64,000 bases of DNA, taken from the NCBI RefSeq assembly GCF_002245495.1, contig NZ_NQJF01000004.1:62001-126000 (forward strand), given 5' to 3'. A model generated the notes under the pieces. That model saw only the letters and a list, made by a program, of their open reading frames with translations. It made no database searches and was not told the DNA's origin. Position 1 is the first letter of the stretch; every line of letters begins with the position of its first letter. The position numbers were made by a program, and so were the translations under genes. This DNA comes from Oceanimonas baumannii (GTDB lineage: Bacteria; Pseudomonadota; Gammaproteobacteria; Enterobacterales; Aeromonadaceae). This document shows positions 27,177 to 36,639 of the stretch, piece after piece.

Positions 27177-29891
27177 CTTCTCTACCACTCCCAGCTGAGC
27201 ACAGTACCCAAATCCTTGATCGCTATCCGGCAACCAGGGCTGCAGAAACTTTGCCTGGGGATAGCGCTGTGTCAGCTTCTCAAAGTCTGCGACAAACTCA
27301 CCAGGCAAAGCTGCCAGCTTGTCGGCGAAACGATGCTTGGCAAGCTTCACCACACTATTCTGCAAGGCATAAGGCTCACCTTCTGCCCACAACTGAATCC
27401 GGCCATAGGGATCGAGCCTGAACACCAACACCTGAACGGTTTCTCTGTCCGAAAAACGCGTGCTGATCTCGATGTTGTCGTCGTGCCAGGCTTTGGCACT
27501 GGTCTGGTTGTAACCTTTATTCCACTCAATTAACTGGCTTTTGGCCCGGGCAGCCTGACCACGCATTTCACCAAAATATTGGTCTTCCTTTTTCTGCAGC
27601 GCTGGTGGCATACGCTCAAATGCGGTTTTGTCATAAACCGCTTCTATTAATGTTCTTGCCTCACCCGGCATGCGGATCGCTCCCTGCTTGCGCAATATCT
27701 GCATGCCCAGCCACAGCCTGCCGGGAGAGCGATAAACGTATTCGGTATTGGGCAAATGATTGAGCAGCCAGTCAGCATTGGGTTGTTCCTGCCACTCAGG
27801 CGCATGAACCAACAAAAGTGGAGACGAACGCTCATCCTGAGTTTTATCTGTGCGATTACCCCATGTGTCCCGAATATGACGATGAAGCCGGCCGGCTCGC
27901 TGAATGAGATCATCAATAGGACACAGATCGGAAACCATCAGGTCGGCATCTGCATCAAGACTTTCCTGAAAAACCTGGGTAGCAATCAGGATTTGCCCCT
28001 GCCGAACATCCTGACCGCCCTGTTTACCGAAGATAGCCAGCACCCTGTTTTCTATCGCTTTGCGATCCTTCAAGGTAAAACGGCTGTGAAACAGTGTCAG
28101 CGCTTCATCAGAGCCAAGTTGTTCAGCGAGCATTTGATAGGCACGGATGGCATCGTCCACCGAGTTGCGAATCCACACCACACACTGGTCACTTTTGTGT
28201 GCATTCAGAATTTTTTCGGCACAGGCTTGTTCGCTATGCACAAAGGCAACGTTCAGCTCCCGGCTAACTGACTTTCTGCTGGCAACCGGTGTTTCTTTAA
28301 GGCCTTGCTCAAAGCTAATGTGTGTCGCCAAGGGAAAATCAGCTTTCTCCGGCAACAGCAAAGGAGCAATCCCCCCAGCTTGTTGCCAGATCCGGCACAA
28401 TCGTTCCCGTTGTTGCTGTGCCAAGGTGGCAGTGAGCAGGATGACGCTGCCCCCCTGGCGCAAATGAACCTGTAACAAGTCATCCAGCAATTCAAACATG
28501 AAGGCGTCGGCCGCATGCACCTCATCAAAAATCAGCACTTTCCGGTGCAGCCCTATCAGCCTTAAGGGTTGGTGCTTGCGTGGCAGCACCGCCATTAACG
28601 CCTGATCAATAGTGCCCACTCCCACCGAGGCCAGCAGCGCTTTCTTGCGGGAGTCTGCCAGCCACTGATTACAATACAGACTGGCGGTATCGTCGCCTTG
28701 CGCATAAGGAGTGCCGGCTTTGTCAGCGGGGAGCAAGGCTTCCTGAAATTGCTCGTTCATTTCTCGGGCACCATGGGCCAGCACTATACTGGGGCGACTG
28801 TCTTGCACCGATAACATCTGCAGATAGTGGCCAGCCACGCGAGAGAACATGGCATTGGAAGTCGCCATGGTGGGCAAACCAAAATAAAAACCATCAGCCT
28901 CACCCTGCTGCAACAACCGGTGGGTCAAGGCCAGTGCCGCCTCTGTTTTGCCAGCGCCAGTTACGTCTTCAAGAATAAATAACTGGGGGCCGGCAGCCAG
29001 AGGCACCGACTCTGCCCATGCCTGCAAAGGGGTCGGTTCAAAACCAAAATGAGACTGGACAGAGATAAACGGCTGTACACTAACAGGCTGGTTCAGCTCC
29101 GTTGCCGCCAGTGCTTGCCGGGCCTTGTCCTGTGCAACAGGCCAATACTCCTCGAGCGTATAACCACCGGTTTGATACTCAAAATGGTTTGTGTCGGAGC
29201 CAATCCAGTCACTTAAAATAGCCAGGCCGGATAAGTGCCAGCTCACCTGCCGAAAGCGTGCCAGCCACTCTTTATCGGCCATTTGCTGCTCCGGCCACTC
29301 AACTTGCAGCAATGCCGCACAGTCCCGAATAAAGTCACAGGCTGCGCTGATATCTTCCTCATGACAGTAGTTTTTCATCGCCCTCGTCTGGTTGCTCCGG
29401 TTAATGGGGTAACCATGGTGGCCAAATACCACATCAAACATGGCGTTCAGGCTGTCCAGAGCCGGACTGACTTGAGTAAGTTCGGTTTGCTTAAGTCCAA
29501 GCTCGGTGCCTGATAAATGCCTGCCCCGGCTGGCCTGCAACCAGAAAAAATAACCCAGCCTGTCGTGTCTGGCCTGATGGCTGTCATAACCAAACCTTGG
29601 TTGATGGTTAACCAGCGGAGAATCTGGGAAATCGGCCAGATTTTGGAATGCCGATGCAAACTTGCCAAGATCGTGCAGCATGAGAAAAAAGGTAAACAGC
29701 AGCCGCAGTTGCGCGGGAGAAATATTGAGGAAATCCGCCAGGCTTTTGGTAAGGGGATCGTGTTCATCCAGCAGCCACCAGCCCACCGCTGCTACATCGA
29801 GGCAGTGATAAGGCAACAAGTGATACTCTGCCCCGGACTTTTTTTCATCCTTACTGGCCTTGCCCCAATACAGAAAATAACTAGCATTCAT
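27171..29891 (-). CDS. cas3: CRISPR-associated helicase/nuclease Cas3 (type I-E)
   Basis: 906 residues from the ATG at 29891 (AAGGA 8 nt upstream; the upstream in-frame extension lacks this). HD nuclease domain: YHCLDVAAVG and MLHDLGKFASAF (His73-Asp74); GHHGYPINR follows. SF2 helicase: Walker A DVTGAGKTEAAL (about residue 310), FDEVHAADAFM (DExH box), LLTATLA, and QESLDADADLMVSDLCPIDDLIQRAGRLHRH (motif VI). Cas3 is recruited by Cascade to unwind and degrade target DNA. All nuclease and ATPase motifs appear intact. It is separated from cse1 by about 560 bp, as in many I-E loci. Confidence 0.97.
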   Translation of the reverse strand: MNASYFLYWGKASKDEKKSGAEYHLLPYHCLDVAAVGWWLLDEHDPLTKSLADFLNISPAQLRLLFTFFLMLHDLGKFASAFQNLADFPDSPLVNHQPRFGYDSHQARHDRLGYFFWLQASRGRHLSGTELGLKQTELTQVSPALDSLNAMFDVVFGHHGYPINRSNQTRAMKNYCHEEDISAACDFIRDCAALLQVEWPEQQMADKEWLARFRQVSWHLSGLAILSDWIGSDTNHFEYQTGGYTLEEYWPVAQDKARQALAATELNQPVSVQPFISVQSHFGFEPTPLQAWAESVPLAAGPQLFILEDVTGAGKTEAALALTHRLLQQGEADGFYFGLPTMATSNAMFSRVAGHYLQMLSVQDSRPSIVLAHGAREMNEQFQEALLPADKAGTPYAQGDDTASLYCNQWLADSRKKALLASVGVGTIDQALMAVLPRKHQPLRLIGLHRKVLIFDEVHAADAFMFELLDDLLQVHLRQGGSVILLTATLAQQQRERLCRIWQQAGGIAPLLLPEKADFPLATHISFEQGLKETPVASRKSVSRELNVAFVHSEQACAEKILNAHKSDQCVVWIRNSVDDAIRAYQMLAEQLGSDEALTLFHSRFTLKDRKAIENRVLAIFGKQGGQDVRQGQILIATQVFQESLDADADLMVSDLCPIDDLIQRAGRLHRHIRDTWGNRTDKTQDERSSPLLLVHAPEWQEQPNADWLLNHLPNTEYVYRSPGRLWLGMQILRKQGAIRMPGEARTLIEAVYDKTAFERMPPALQKKEDQYFGEMRGQAARAKSQLIEWNKGYNQTSAKAWHDDNIEISTRFSDRETVQVLVFRLDPYGRIQLWAEGEPYALQNSVVKLAKHRFADKLAALPGEFVADFEKLTQRYPQAKFLQPWLPDSDQGFGYCAQLGVVEKK

Positions 29892-29948
29892 TCTGTTTTC
29901 CTTTTGTTGACTGCGCTTACTCTGGTGCATTCCGGCTCTTCAGCCAAC

Positions 29949-29986
29949 CCTGTACAAAAAACATGTCGCCTCACTTTACAGGTGAG
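29949..29986. promoter_or_regulatory. Inverted repeats upstream of cas3 (candidate operator)
   Basis: Two nested inverted repeats lie 58-95 bp upstream of the cas3 ATG: CCTGTA (29949-29954) with TACAGG (29977-29982), and CTCAC / GTGAG separated by TTTACAG (29970-29986). They fall at the very end of the WYL regulator gene, where cas3 transcription would start. They are candidate sites for that regulator. Confidence 0.4.
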
Positions 29987-29987
29987 C

Positions 29988-30824
29988 TCAAAACAACCAT
30001 TCCTTCACCACATCGTAATTAGCCAGAATTAACTGCTGGGCGGCGGGATTGCCGTCGAGCCATTTGGTGTTTATCTGCATTTCCCGTAGTAAATATCCGG
30101 CCAGGGCGGCGCGGACATTTATTTTCAGCTGGCCGTTTTCCATGGCGTAGTCGTGGATCAGGGCTTGTTGTTGCTCGGGGCTTAAACGGGGATCGGGTTT
30201 GATGGTGAGAGTGATATGCGTATTCCAGCGCGTGTCGGGAGGAAGTGGGGCCAGCAGTTTACCTTCCGGTACGGGCGTGCCGTGAAAGCGGCTTAGCACA
30301 AAATCACGGTAATCCTGCGCTTTTTCACACCAGGCACGCAGGTGCCAGCGACTGCCGGTATTAACAAAGCGCACCGGAACAATAATACGGCCGTCCCGAT
30401 CGGTATTGCTTACCGCACCATAGTCCACATCCAGCCGCTCATTGTTGCGCAGTGCCCGCACTAGTTGCTGAATAACCCCGGGATCCACCTGCCGGGCCGG
30501 CAGAGCCAGAATGGCATGTTCCAGCCGGTAGCCTGGTTCGGCGGGCATGGCACGGGCACTTTGCCCGGTCATCCAGTTGAGATATTCGGTTACATCAGCA
30601 GAAATATGAGCAGGATGAAAATTCTCGGAGGGTAAATAGCCTTTGCGTGACGGGCTGTAAATGAGGTTGCCGGCATACTCTTGCTGATATTGATTAATGG
30701 CTTTGCTGGCCTGCTGCCGGCTCAGACCAAAAAATTGCTGTAAATGGTTGGTGGTGAGCCTGCCTTCCCAATAACAAATAAGCTCTGTCAGCCAATAGCG
30801 GCGATAAAGTTCGGGTTTTATCAT
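29988..30824 (-). CDS. WYL-domain transcriptional regulator (BrxR/CapW-like)
   Basis: 278 residues from ATG 30824 (GGA just upstream; a GTG 45 bp earlier is possible). An N-terminal winged-helix region (ELYRRYWLTELICYWEGRLTTNHLQQFFGLSRQQASKAINQYQ) is followed by a WYL domain (about residues 105-200, with VPVRFVNTGSRWHLRAWCEKAQDYRDFVLSRF) and a C-terminal dimerisation/WCX-like part. This three-part layout is that of BrxR/CapW repressors that sit at the head of anti-phage operons. Directly upstream of cas3 on the same strand (96-bp gap), so it is a likely regulator of this locus. The ligand is unknown. Confidence 0.85.
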   Translation of the reverse strand: MIKPELYRRYWLTELICYWEGRLTTNHLQQFFGLSRQQASKAINQYQQEYAGNLIYSPSRKGYLPSENFHPAHISADVTEYLNWMTGQSARAMPAEPGYRLEHAILALPARQVDPGVIQQLVRALRNNERLDVDYGAVSNTDRDGRIIVPVRFVNTGSRWHLRAWCEKAQDYRDFVLSRFHGTPVPEGKLLAPLPPDTRWNTHITLTIKPDPRLSPEQQQALIHDYAMENGQLKINVRAALAGYLLREMQINTKWLDGNPAAQQLILANYDVVKEWLF

Positions 30825-30829
30825 AACGT

Positions 30830-30871
30830 CCGTGCTTTTTAGTTTTTTATCATTAGAAGCATTTAGCACGG
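30830..30871. promoter_or_regulatory. Long-spaced inverted repeat at the WYL gene start
   Basis: CCGTGCT (30830-30836) and AGCACGG (30865-30871), perfect 7-bp arms 28 bp apart, beginning 6 bp upstream of the WYL start codon. It is a candidate autoregulatory operator or a 5'-UTR hairpin. Confidence 0.4.
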
Positions 30872-30990
30872 AAATAACAAGACTCTTCTTCAGGAAGGGC
30901 GAAACTACTAAAAAATGGGCTTGATTAAGGATGCTGGTAGTCCATCACTTTTTTGGCCACCTGAAGGATGCCCCCGGTGCACTATGCCCT

Positions 30991-31016
30991 AGATCTCCGC
31001 CTGCGCGGAGATGACG
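30991..31016. repeat. dRS3/REP-like palindrome, single copy
   Basis: Complement reads GTCATCTCCGC then GCGGAGATC, the GTCAT...ATCC-type palindrome family seen elsewhere in this window. It lies in the 295-bp gap between the WYL gene and htpX, which otherwise holds only the htpX terminator. Confidence 0.65.
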
Positions 31017-31106
31017 CAATAATAACGCTTTTTAAAGGTTATCCCGCTTAGGCGTGGCCCTGGGTTGCCGCTTCGCGCCAATTTTCAGGCGAGCCGCCTG
31101 CGCTCC

Positions 31107-31134
31107 AATAAAAAAACCCCGGCATGCCGGGGTT
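31107..31134 (-). terminator. htpX terminator
   Basis: AACCCCGG / CCGGGGTT stem (31115-31134); on the minus strand it is followed by seven further T's (TTTTTTTATT). 33 bp after the htpX stop. Confidence 0.88.
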
Positions 31135-31166
31135 AAAGAGACCAAACTACAGGGTTATTGCAACAA

Positions 31167-32042
31167 TCAGCGCTGGGTTCGCAGCACGTGAATACGTTTT
31201 TCCAGCGGCGGATGGCTCATCAGCAGTTCACTTTGTTGCTTGCCATTAATACCAAAAGCGGCCAGAGAGCCTTCAAGCTGAGATTCATGACCATGGCGCA
31301 AACGCTCAAGGGCAGCGATCATTTTTTCACGGCCGGCCAGGCGGGCACCGCCTTCGTCGGCACGGTATTCACGCTGGCGGCTGAACCACATCACAATAAT
31401 GGAAGCCAGAATACCAAACAGCATCTCGAGCACCATCACGGTAATAAAGTAGGCAATGCCACCCATTCCACCGCCTTCTTCCTCTTCACTGTTACTGAAG
31501 AAGCCGCTGATCACGTTGGCCACAATACGGGCGAAGAACATAACAAAGGTGTTCACTACACCCTGAATAAGAGTAAGGGTGACCATATCACCGTTGGCAA
31601 TGTGGCTTACCTCGTGCGCCAGTACGGCTTCGGCTTCATCCCGGCTCATGCTGTACATCAACCCGGTAGACACCGCTACCAACGAGTTGTTACGGCTTGC
31701 TCCGGTAGCAAAGGCGTTCATGTCGGGCGAGTCGTAAATACCCACTTCCGGCATGCCAATACCGGCCTGCTGTGCCTGACGTTGTACGGTAGAAAGCAGC
31801 CAGTGCTCCATTTCGTTGCGGGGCTGTTCAATCACCTGCACGCCATAGCTGCGCTTGGCCATCCACTTGGAGATAAGCAGCGAAATAATAGCGCCGCCAA
31901 AACCAAATACGGCACAGAATACCAGCATGCCGCCAATGCTGCGGCTGTTGATACCCAGCACGGAAAATACGATGTTCAGCACCACACCCAGCACCAGCAC
32001 CACAGCCAGGTTGGTGGCAATAAACAACAATACGCGTTTCAT
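31167..32042 (-). CDS. htpX: Membrane zinc metalloprotease HtpX
   Basis: 291 residues, M48 family. Two N-terminal TM segments, then HEXXH as [13 protein letters not shown] (about residue 140), INAFATGA-like [21 protein letters not shown], two further TM segments and [13 protein letters not shown], providing the third zinc ligand. It degrades misfolded inner-membrane proteins. The ATG 32042 is preferred over the preceding TTG. Downstream of bioD but with its own leader and terminator. Confidence 0.97.
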   Translation of the reverse strand: MKRVLLFIATNLAVVLVLGVVLNIVFSVLGINSRSIGGMLVFCAVFGFGGAIISLLISKWMAKRSYGVQVIEQPRNEMEHWLLSTVQRQAQQAGIGMPEVGIYDSPDMNAFATGASRNNSLVAVSTGLMYSMSRDEAEAVLAHEVSHIANGDMVTLTLIQGVVNTFVMFFARIVANVISGFFSNSEEEEGGGMGGIAYFITVMVLEMLFGILASIIVMWFSRQREYRADEGGARLAGREKMIAALERLRHGHESQLEGSLAAFGINGKQQSELLMSHPPLEKRIHVLRTQR

Positions 32043-32117
32043 CAAACCTTTCCTTACATCAGGGAACTACAGACATAATATGTCTGGCGATGGGAATTTC
32101 AAGGTGCTGATGATGAA

Positions 32118-32801
32118 TTATTTAAGCAGGGGAGCCAGATCAATAAAGCTCTCGGCCGTTTCTGCTTCGCCTTCCGTCAGCCTTGGCACCTCTCCCAGGA
32201 AGGGAGCGCGGATAAGCTGTTTAAGAGTGACTGCGTTCTCTTCATAGTGACTCATGTGAGCATCTACCCGATTCAGTACCCAACCAGCTACCACCAGGCC
32301 ATCATGACGAATCGCTTCCAGAGTAAGCAGTGCATGATTAATGCAGCCCAGGCGCGCACCTACCACCAGAATAACCGGCAGGTGTTCTCGTTTTACCCAG
32401 TCGGATAAAAACCGCCCCTGCCCCAGAGGCAACCGCCAGCCGCCGGCTCCTTCCACAAAAATCCAGTCGGCAGAGGTTTCTTGCAGACGTGCCAGCCCTT
32501 CGGCAATGCGAGGCAACTCGATACCTTCACCGGCCTGTTCAGCAGCAATGTGAGGAGCAATGGCAGGGGCAAATGCATAGGGGTTGTGCATAGAGTAAGG
32601 CAACTCAATGCTGGATTCCGCCTTCAGGGTAAGGGCATCTTCGTTTTTCAGCTCACCGTTTATCAGCTCACATCCCGAGGCCACCGGCTTATAACCCAGT
32701 ACCTGTTTGCCTGCTTCTTTAGCAGCCCGCATCAAAGCACGGGTCACAAAGGTTTTGCCGGTTTCGGTATCCGTGCCGGTCACAAAAAAGGTTTTAGCCA
32801 T
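32118..32801 (-). CDS. bioD: Dethiobiotin synthetase BioD
   Basis: 227 residues. P-loop FVTGTDTETGKTFVTRAL at the N-terminus, YKPVASGCE and VEGAGGWRLPL are characteristic. It carboxylates 7,8-diaminopelargonate with CO2 and ATP. GGAG precedes the ATG, which overlaps the end of bioC by 8 bp. Last gene of the biotin operon. Confidence 0.97.
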   Translation of the reverse strand: MAKTFFVTGTDTETGKTFVTRALMRAAKEAGKQVLGYKPVASGCELINGELKNEDALTLKAESSIELPYSMHNPYAFAPAIAPHIAAEQAGEGIELPRIAEGLARLQETSADWIFVEGAGGWRLPLGQGRFLSDWVKREHLPVILVVGARLGCINHALLTLEAIRHDGLVVAGWVLNRVDAHMSHYEENAVTLKQLIRAPFLGEVPRLTEGEAETAESFIDLAPLLK

Positions 32802-33549
32802 GAATTACTCCATATGCCAGCCGGTAGGTCGCCACACATTGGCCCTGCTGGTTTTTAGGATAGATGAAATTAAGCTGCTGCCAGGCATTTTTACCCAGCA
32901 GCCCCGTGCGCCGGTTGTCGTTGATCTGGTTGGCACCAATGCCTTTAAGATCCTGCAGCAGGGCTTTCAGCTCGGGATAAAACAATTGCTCGGTGGCGGT
33001 ATGCAGTTGCCAGCGCCGGTTGGTGGCAGCGAGGTATTGCTGCAGCAAAGGCGTTTCGGTAAAGCGATTGATATGGCGATGATTATCAAGGGTCCGCCAG
33101 CTTTCAGCCAGCTCCGCCAGGCTGCCGTTGAGCAAAGTGGAAAACACCATCACACCGCCGGGTTTAAGCCTCTGGCTCCAGTTGCTCAGCCAGGCCGCAG
33201 GATGGTTACTCCACTGCATGCACAGATTGGCAAAAATAAAATCAAGGCTGTGCTCGGCAACAGGAGGCGCGTCCATATCGGCGCACAAAGGCATGATATC
33301 GGCCCGGCTGGCGGCCTGTTGCAACATGGCCGTAGACAGATCCAGCGCCAGTAACTGCTGCGTACGCTGTTTTAGTGCAGGTATAAACCAGCCACTGCCA
33401 CACCCCAGATCCAACCCGGTACGGGCCTGGTCAGGCAAATACGCCAGCAAAGCCTCACCGGTGCGTCGTTGCAGTGTATTGTGGCGATCATAACTGAGCG
33501 CCGCGCGGCTGAAAGCCCGGGCCACTTTATGTTTGTCGACCTGTTGCAT
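32794..33549 (-). CDS. bioC: Malonyl-ACP O-methyltransferase BioC
   Basis: 251 residues, class I SAM methyltransferase. KHKVARAFSRAALSYDRHNTLQR is the BioC N-terminus; LDLGCGSGWFIPAL is the SAM-binding motif (about residue 46), and ANLCMQWSNHPAAWLSNWSQRLKPGGVMVFSTL follows. It methylates malonyl-ACP to start pimelate synthesis. Operon position bioB-bioF-bioC-bioD as in E. coli. Confidence 0.96.
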   Translation of the reverse strand: MQQVDKHKVARAFSRAALSYDRHNTLQRRTGEALLAYLPDQARTGLDLGCGSGWFIPALKQRTQQLLALDLSTAMLQQAASRADIMPLCADMDAPPVAEHSLDFIFANLCMQWSNHPAAWLSNWSQRLKPGGVMVFSTLLNGSLAELAESWRTLDNHRHINRFTETPLLQQYLAATNRRWQLHTATEQLFYPELKALLQDLKGIGANQINDNRRTGLLGKNAWQQLNFIYPKNQQGQCVATYRLAYGVIHG

Positions 33550-33585
33550 GGATTCTCCGGAAGTCGGCTGTCAACTGTTAGTAAA

Positions 33586-33710
33586 GTCATTCCGGCCTTT
33601 GAGCCGGAATCCATTCTGCGGGCGGCGGTGCATTCCACCTTATACCGTGCTTCTTGCTGCGGCCCCCGTCCCTGCCTTCGCGGGAATGACGTTCCTTCGC
33701 GGGAGTAACG
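33586..33710. repeat. dRS3/REP-like palindromes between bioF and bioC
   Basis: One element at 33586-33612 (GTCATTCCGG...CCGGAATCC) and two head-to-tail partial copies at about 33664-33710 (CCTTCGCGGGAATGACG and CCTTCGCGGGAGTAACG). They fill the 164-bp bioF-bioC gap, which in E. coli is nearly absent. Confidence 0.75.
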
Positions 33711-33713
33711 CTG

Positions 33714-34856
33714 TTATGCCTGCAAGACACAGTGCAGGGTGTCGAGCAGCCGTTGTACGTCTGCCCGGGTGTGAGCTGCGCTCAGGGTAATGCGCAGCCG
33801 GGCAGATCCCTTGGGCACCGTGGGCGGACGAATGGCACCGGTCCACAGTCCCTGCTCTTTAAGAGCAGCGGCAAGCCGGAGGGTTGCGGTTTCCTCCCCG
33901 ACCACCAGGGGCTGAATGGCGGTGGCGGAAGGCAACAGCTGTAACGGCAGTGCCGCCACTCCCTCTCGAAACTGAGCGACCCGTGCGCGCAGATGTTCGC
34001 GCCGGTCATTGGCACTGCGCACCAGACGCACGGCGGCCAGCACAGCGGCGGCTTGGGGGGGCGGCAGGTGAGTACTGTAAATGTAGCTGCGACCAAGGTT
34101 GTGCAAATAGTCAATCAGCGCCCGGCTGCCGCCCACAAAGGCCCCGCTGACTCCCAGCGCCTTGCCAAAGGTCCCCATAAAAATATTCACATCGCTGGCA
34201 GCAAGCCCCTGCTCATCCAGCGTTCCTCTGCCCTCACTGCCCAGCACGCCCAAGCCATGAGCATCGTCAATCATCAGCCAGTTGCCGGTTTGCCTTGCCA
34301 GCTCCACCAACCCGGGCCAGGGGGCGGTGTCGCCGTCCATGCTGAACACCCCTTCCGAGATAATCAGTCCCGCTGCTGGCTTCAGTTTTTTCTCAAGCGC
34401 GGACATGTCGTTATGGGCAAATCGCACCATGCGCGCCGGGCTGAGCCACCCCGCTTCCTGCAACGATGCATGGTTCAGCTTGTCTTGCCACAGCGTGTGT
34501 TCCTTGCCGGCTAATGCCTTGATCACGGCCTGATTGGCAGAAAAGCCCGAGCTGAACAGCATCACCGCCTCCAGCCCCAGCCAGTCACACAGCTCATGCT
34601 CAAGCTGGCGGTGTATGGTCTGATGACCTGCCACCAACGGTGAAGCCACTGCCCCCGCACCATAGTCCCGTGCCGCCTGGCTGGTGGCAGCCAGCAGTTC
34701 GGGTGCGCGACTCAGTCCCAGATAATCATTACCGGCAAAATTGAGGTATTGTCTGCCCCCCGCATGCAGCCATCGACCGTCCACCCGGTCGATGGCCGGC
34801 AAAACACGTTTCAGGCCGGCGTGTTCACGCTCGGCAAGGCTCAGGTTAAAGGGCAT
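33714..34856 (-). CDS. bioF: 8-amino-7-oxononanoate synthase BioF
   Basis: 380 residues, PLP-dependent alpha-oxoamine synthase. YLNFAGNDYLGLS, DDAHGLGVLG and MGTFGKALGVSGAFVGG, which holds the PLP lysine (about residue 233), are present. It condenses pimeloyl-ACP with alanine. AGGAGAG precedes the ATG. Separated from bioB by a 680-bp repeat-filled insertion. Confidence 0.97.
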   Translation of the reverse strand: MPFNLSLAEREHAGLKRVLPAIDRVDGRWLHAGGRQYLNFAGNDYLGLSRAPELLAATSQAARDYGAGAVASPLVAGHQTIHRQLEHELCDWLGLEAVMLFSSGFSANQAVIKALAGKEHTLWQDKLNHASLQEAGWLSPARMVRFAHNDMSALEKKLKPAAGLIISEGVFSMDGDTAPWPGLVELARQTGNWLMIDDAHGLGVLGSEGRGTLDEQGLAASDVNIFMGTFGKALGVSGAFVGGSRALIDYLHNLGRSYIYSTHLPPPQAAAVLAAVRLVRSANDRREHLRARVAQFREGVAALPLQLLPSATAIQPLVVGEETATLRLAAALKEQGLWTGAIRPPTVPKGSARLRITLSAAHTRADVQRLLDTLHCVLQA

Positions 34857-35536
34857 GATGGTGCTCTCCTAAAATACCGAATCAAATCTGCTGCACACCG
34901 AGTTGGCTGCCTCTGGATCCCCGCCTTCGCGGGGATGACGGGGAAGTCGCGGGAAGACGGGAAGACGGGAAGACACATCTGCCCCACACCCCGTCACTAC
35001 CGCGCAGGCAGAAGCCCAGGCACACTACCCGATACTCCGTCACTCCCGCGCAAGCAGGAGCCCAGGCACACTACCCAATACTCCGTCACTCCCGCGCAGG
35101 CGGGAGTCCATTTGCACTCACAGTCTGCGCCTTCATTACCGAACCGAATCCGCTATATACCAAGTAGGCTGCCTCTGGATCCCCGCCTTCGCGGGGATGA
35201 CAGGAAAGTCGCGGGAAGACGGGAAGACACATCTGCCCCACACCCCGTCACTCCCGCGCAAGCAGAAGCCCAGGCACACTACCCGATACTTCGTCACTCC
35301 CGCGCAAGCGGGAGTCCATTTGCACTCACAGTCTGCGCCTTCATTACCGAACCGAATCCGCTATATACCGAGCCGGCTGCCTCTGGATCCCCGCCTTCGC
35401 GGGGATGACGGGAAAGTCGCGGGAAGACGGGTAAGTCACGAGGTGACGGGAACGTCGCGGGATGACGGGAAGCTCGCAAGATGACCGGAAAGTCGTGAAA
35501 TAACGGGCACTCAGAGCAAAACTTCCCGATGAATAT
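34857..35536. repeat. Complex repeat array between bioB and bioF
   Basis: No gene. Three copies of a unit beginning ggctgcctctggatcc (34904, 35167, 35375) each carry the palindrome GGATCCCCGCC/TTC/GCGGGGATGAC. Copies one and two continue through cgtcactcccgcgc...cccaggcacactaccc subunits of about 46 bp (three in copy 1, two in copy 2) and tttgcactcacagtctgcgcc. Copy three instead runs into a 19-bp tandem array (35404-35517). Sequence identity between copies is high, indicating recent duplication. Confidence 0.9.
35404..35517. repeat. 19-bp minisatellite at the bioB 3' flank
   Basis: Six head-to-tail units of 19 bp, consensus near gatgacgggaaagtcgcgg, starting at 35404, 35423, 35442, 35461, 35480 and 35499; the last is degenerate. 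The first unit is the tail of the palindromic element, so the array seems to have grown from it. Confidence 0.85.
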
Positions 35537-36568
35537 TCAGGCTTGGTAATAAAGCGGTTTGGGAGCATTCTGCTCGGCTATCTGCTCATGCAATTCTATT
35601 TCCGTCATTTCGTCGGGTTTCTGGCTTACACCGCTGGGGCGAATGCCCAGACGCCGGAACAACTGCATGTCGCTGTTTTCATCGGGGTTAGGGGTGGTAA
35701 GCAGCTTGCAGCCATAAAAGATGGAATTGGCACCAGCCATAAAGCACAGGGCCTGCATTTGCTCGTTCATTTTTTCACGGCCGGCTGAAAGCCGCACATG
35801 GCTCTGGGGCATTAGAATACGGGCCACGGCAATGGTGCGAATAAAATCAAAATCGTCCAGTTCTTCCTGGTTTTCCAGTGGCGTCCCTTTTACCTTAACC
35901 AACATATTAATGGGCACGCTTTCGGGCTGGCGAGGCAGGTTGGCCAGCGCCAGCAGCAGGCCGGCGCGATCTTCCGGGCTTTCTCCCAAACCCACAATGC
36001 CGCCGGAGCACACTTTCATCCCCGCTTCGCGTACATTTTCCAGGGTATTGAGCCGGTCGGCATAGGTACGGGTAGTAATGATGTCACCATAAAACTCTGG
36101 GCTGGTGTCGAGATTGTGGTTGTAATAATCAAGTCCCGCCTCAGCCAGCCGGCCGGCCTGGTCGGCATTAAGCATCCCCAAGGTCATGCAGGTCTCCAGC
36201 CCCATGGCTTTGACTTCCTGCACCATTTTCAGCAAATAGGGCATGTCCCGCTCTTTGGGGTTGCGCCAGGCCGCCCCCATGCAGAACCGGCTGGAACCGT
36301 TGCTTTTCGCCTCGCGGGCTCGCTCCAGTACCTTTTCCACTTCCATCAGCTGCTCGGTTTCCAGCCCGGTGCTGTAACGGGCACTCTGAGGGCAATATTT
36401 ACAATCTTCGGGGCAGGCACCGGTTTTAATGGACAGCAAGGTGCTCACCTGCACTTCATTGGCATCAAAGTTGGCTCTGTGCACCTGCTGGGCTTCAAAC
36501 AGCAGATCAAAAAACGGACGGTTAAACAGCTCGAGCACCTGCTCGCGAGTCCAGAGAGTACGGCTCAT
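35537..36568 (-). CDS. bioB: Biotin synthase BioB
   Basis: 343-residue radical SAM enzyme. The cluster-binding motif occurs as [12 protein letters not shown] (CxxxCxxC, about residues 52-63), with [12 protein letters not shown] and [10 protein letters not shown] conserved. It inserts sulfur into dethiobiotin using a second 2Fe-2S cluster. AAGG precedes the ATG. Divergent from bioA across 108 bp containing the predicted BirA operator. Confidence 0.98.
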   Translation of the reverse strand: MSRTLWTREQVLELFNRPFFDLLFEAQQVHRANFDANEVQVSTLLSIKTGACPEDCKYCPQSARYSTGLETEQLMEVEKVLERAREAKSNGSSRFCMGAAWRNPKERDMPYLLKMVQEVKAMGLETCMTLGMLNADQAGRLAEAGLDYYNHNLDTSPEFYGDIITTRTYADRLNTLENVREAGMKVCSGGIVGLGESPEDRAGLLLALANLPRQPESVPINMLVKVKGTPLENQEELDDFDFIRTIAVARILMPQSHVRLSAGREKMNEQMQALCFMAGANSIFYGCKLLTTPNPDENSDMQLFRRLGIRPSGVSQKPDEMTEIELHEQIAEQNAPKPLYYQA

Positions 36569-36611
36569 AAGGTGGCCTTTTTATTAAAAGTGATTCGGCG
36601 TTTGCTGGCCA

Positions 36612-36639
36612 AGTTTAAAGGCCAGTGTTAGCCTGTCAA
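36612..36639 (-). promoter_or_regulatory. Candidate bioB promoter
   Basis: Minus strand TTGACA (36634-36639), 16-bp spacer, TAAACT (36612-36617). Perfect -35, 4/6 -10. The -35 lies inside the predicted BirA operator. Confidence 0.6.

Noticed and set aside
31082-31106. Possible second palindromic repeat before the htpX terminator (caggcgagccgcctgcgc)
   Set aside because: The short GCC/GGC pairing is weak and does not match the GTCAT...ATCC family.
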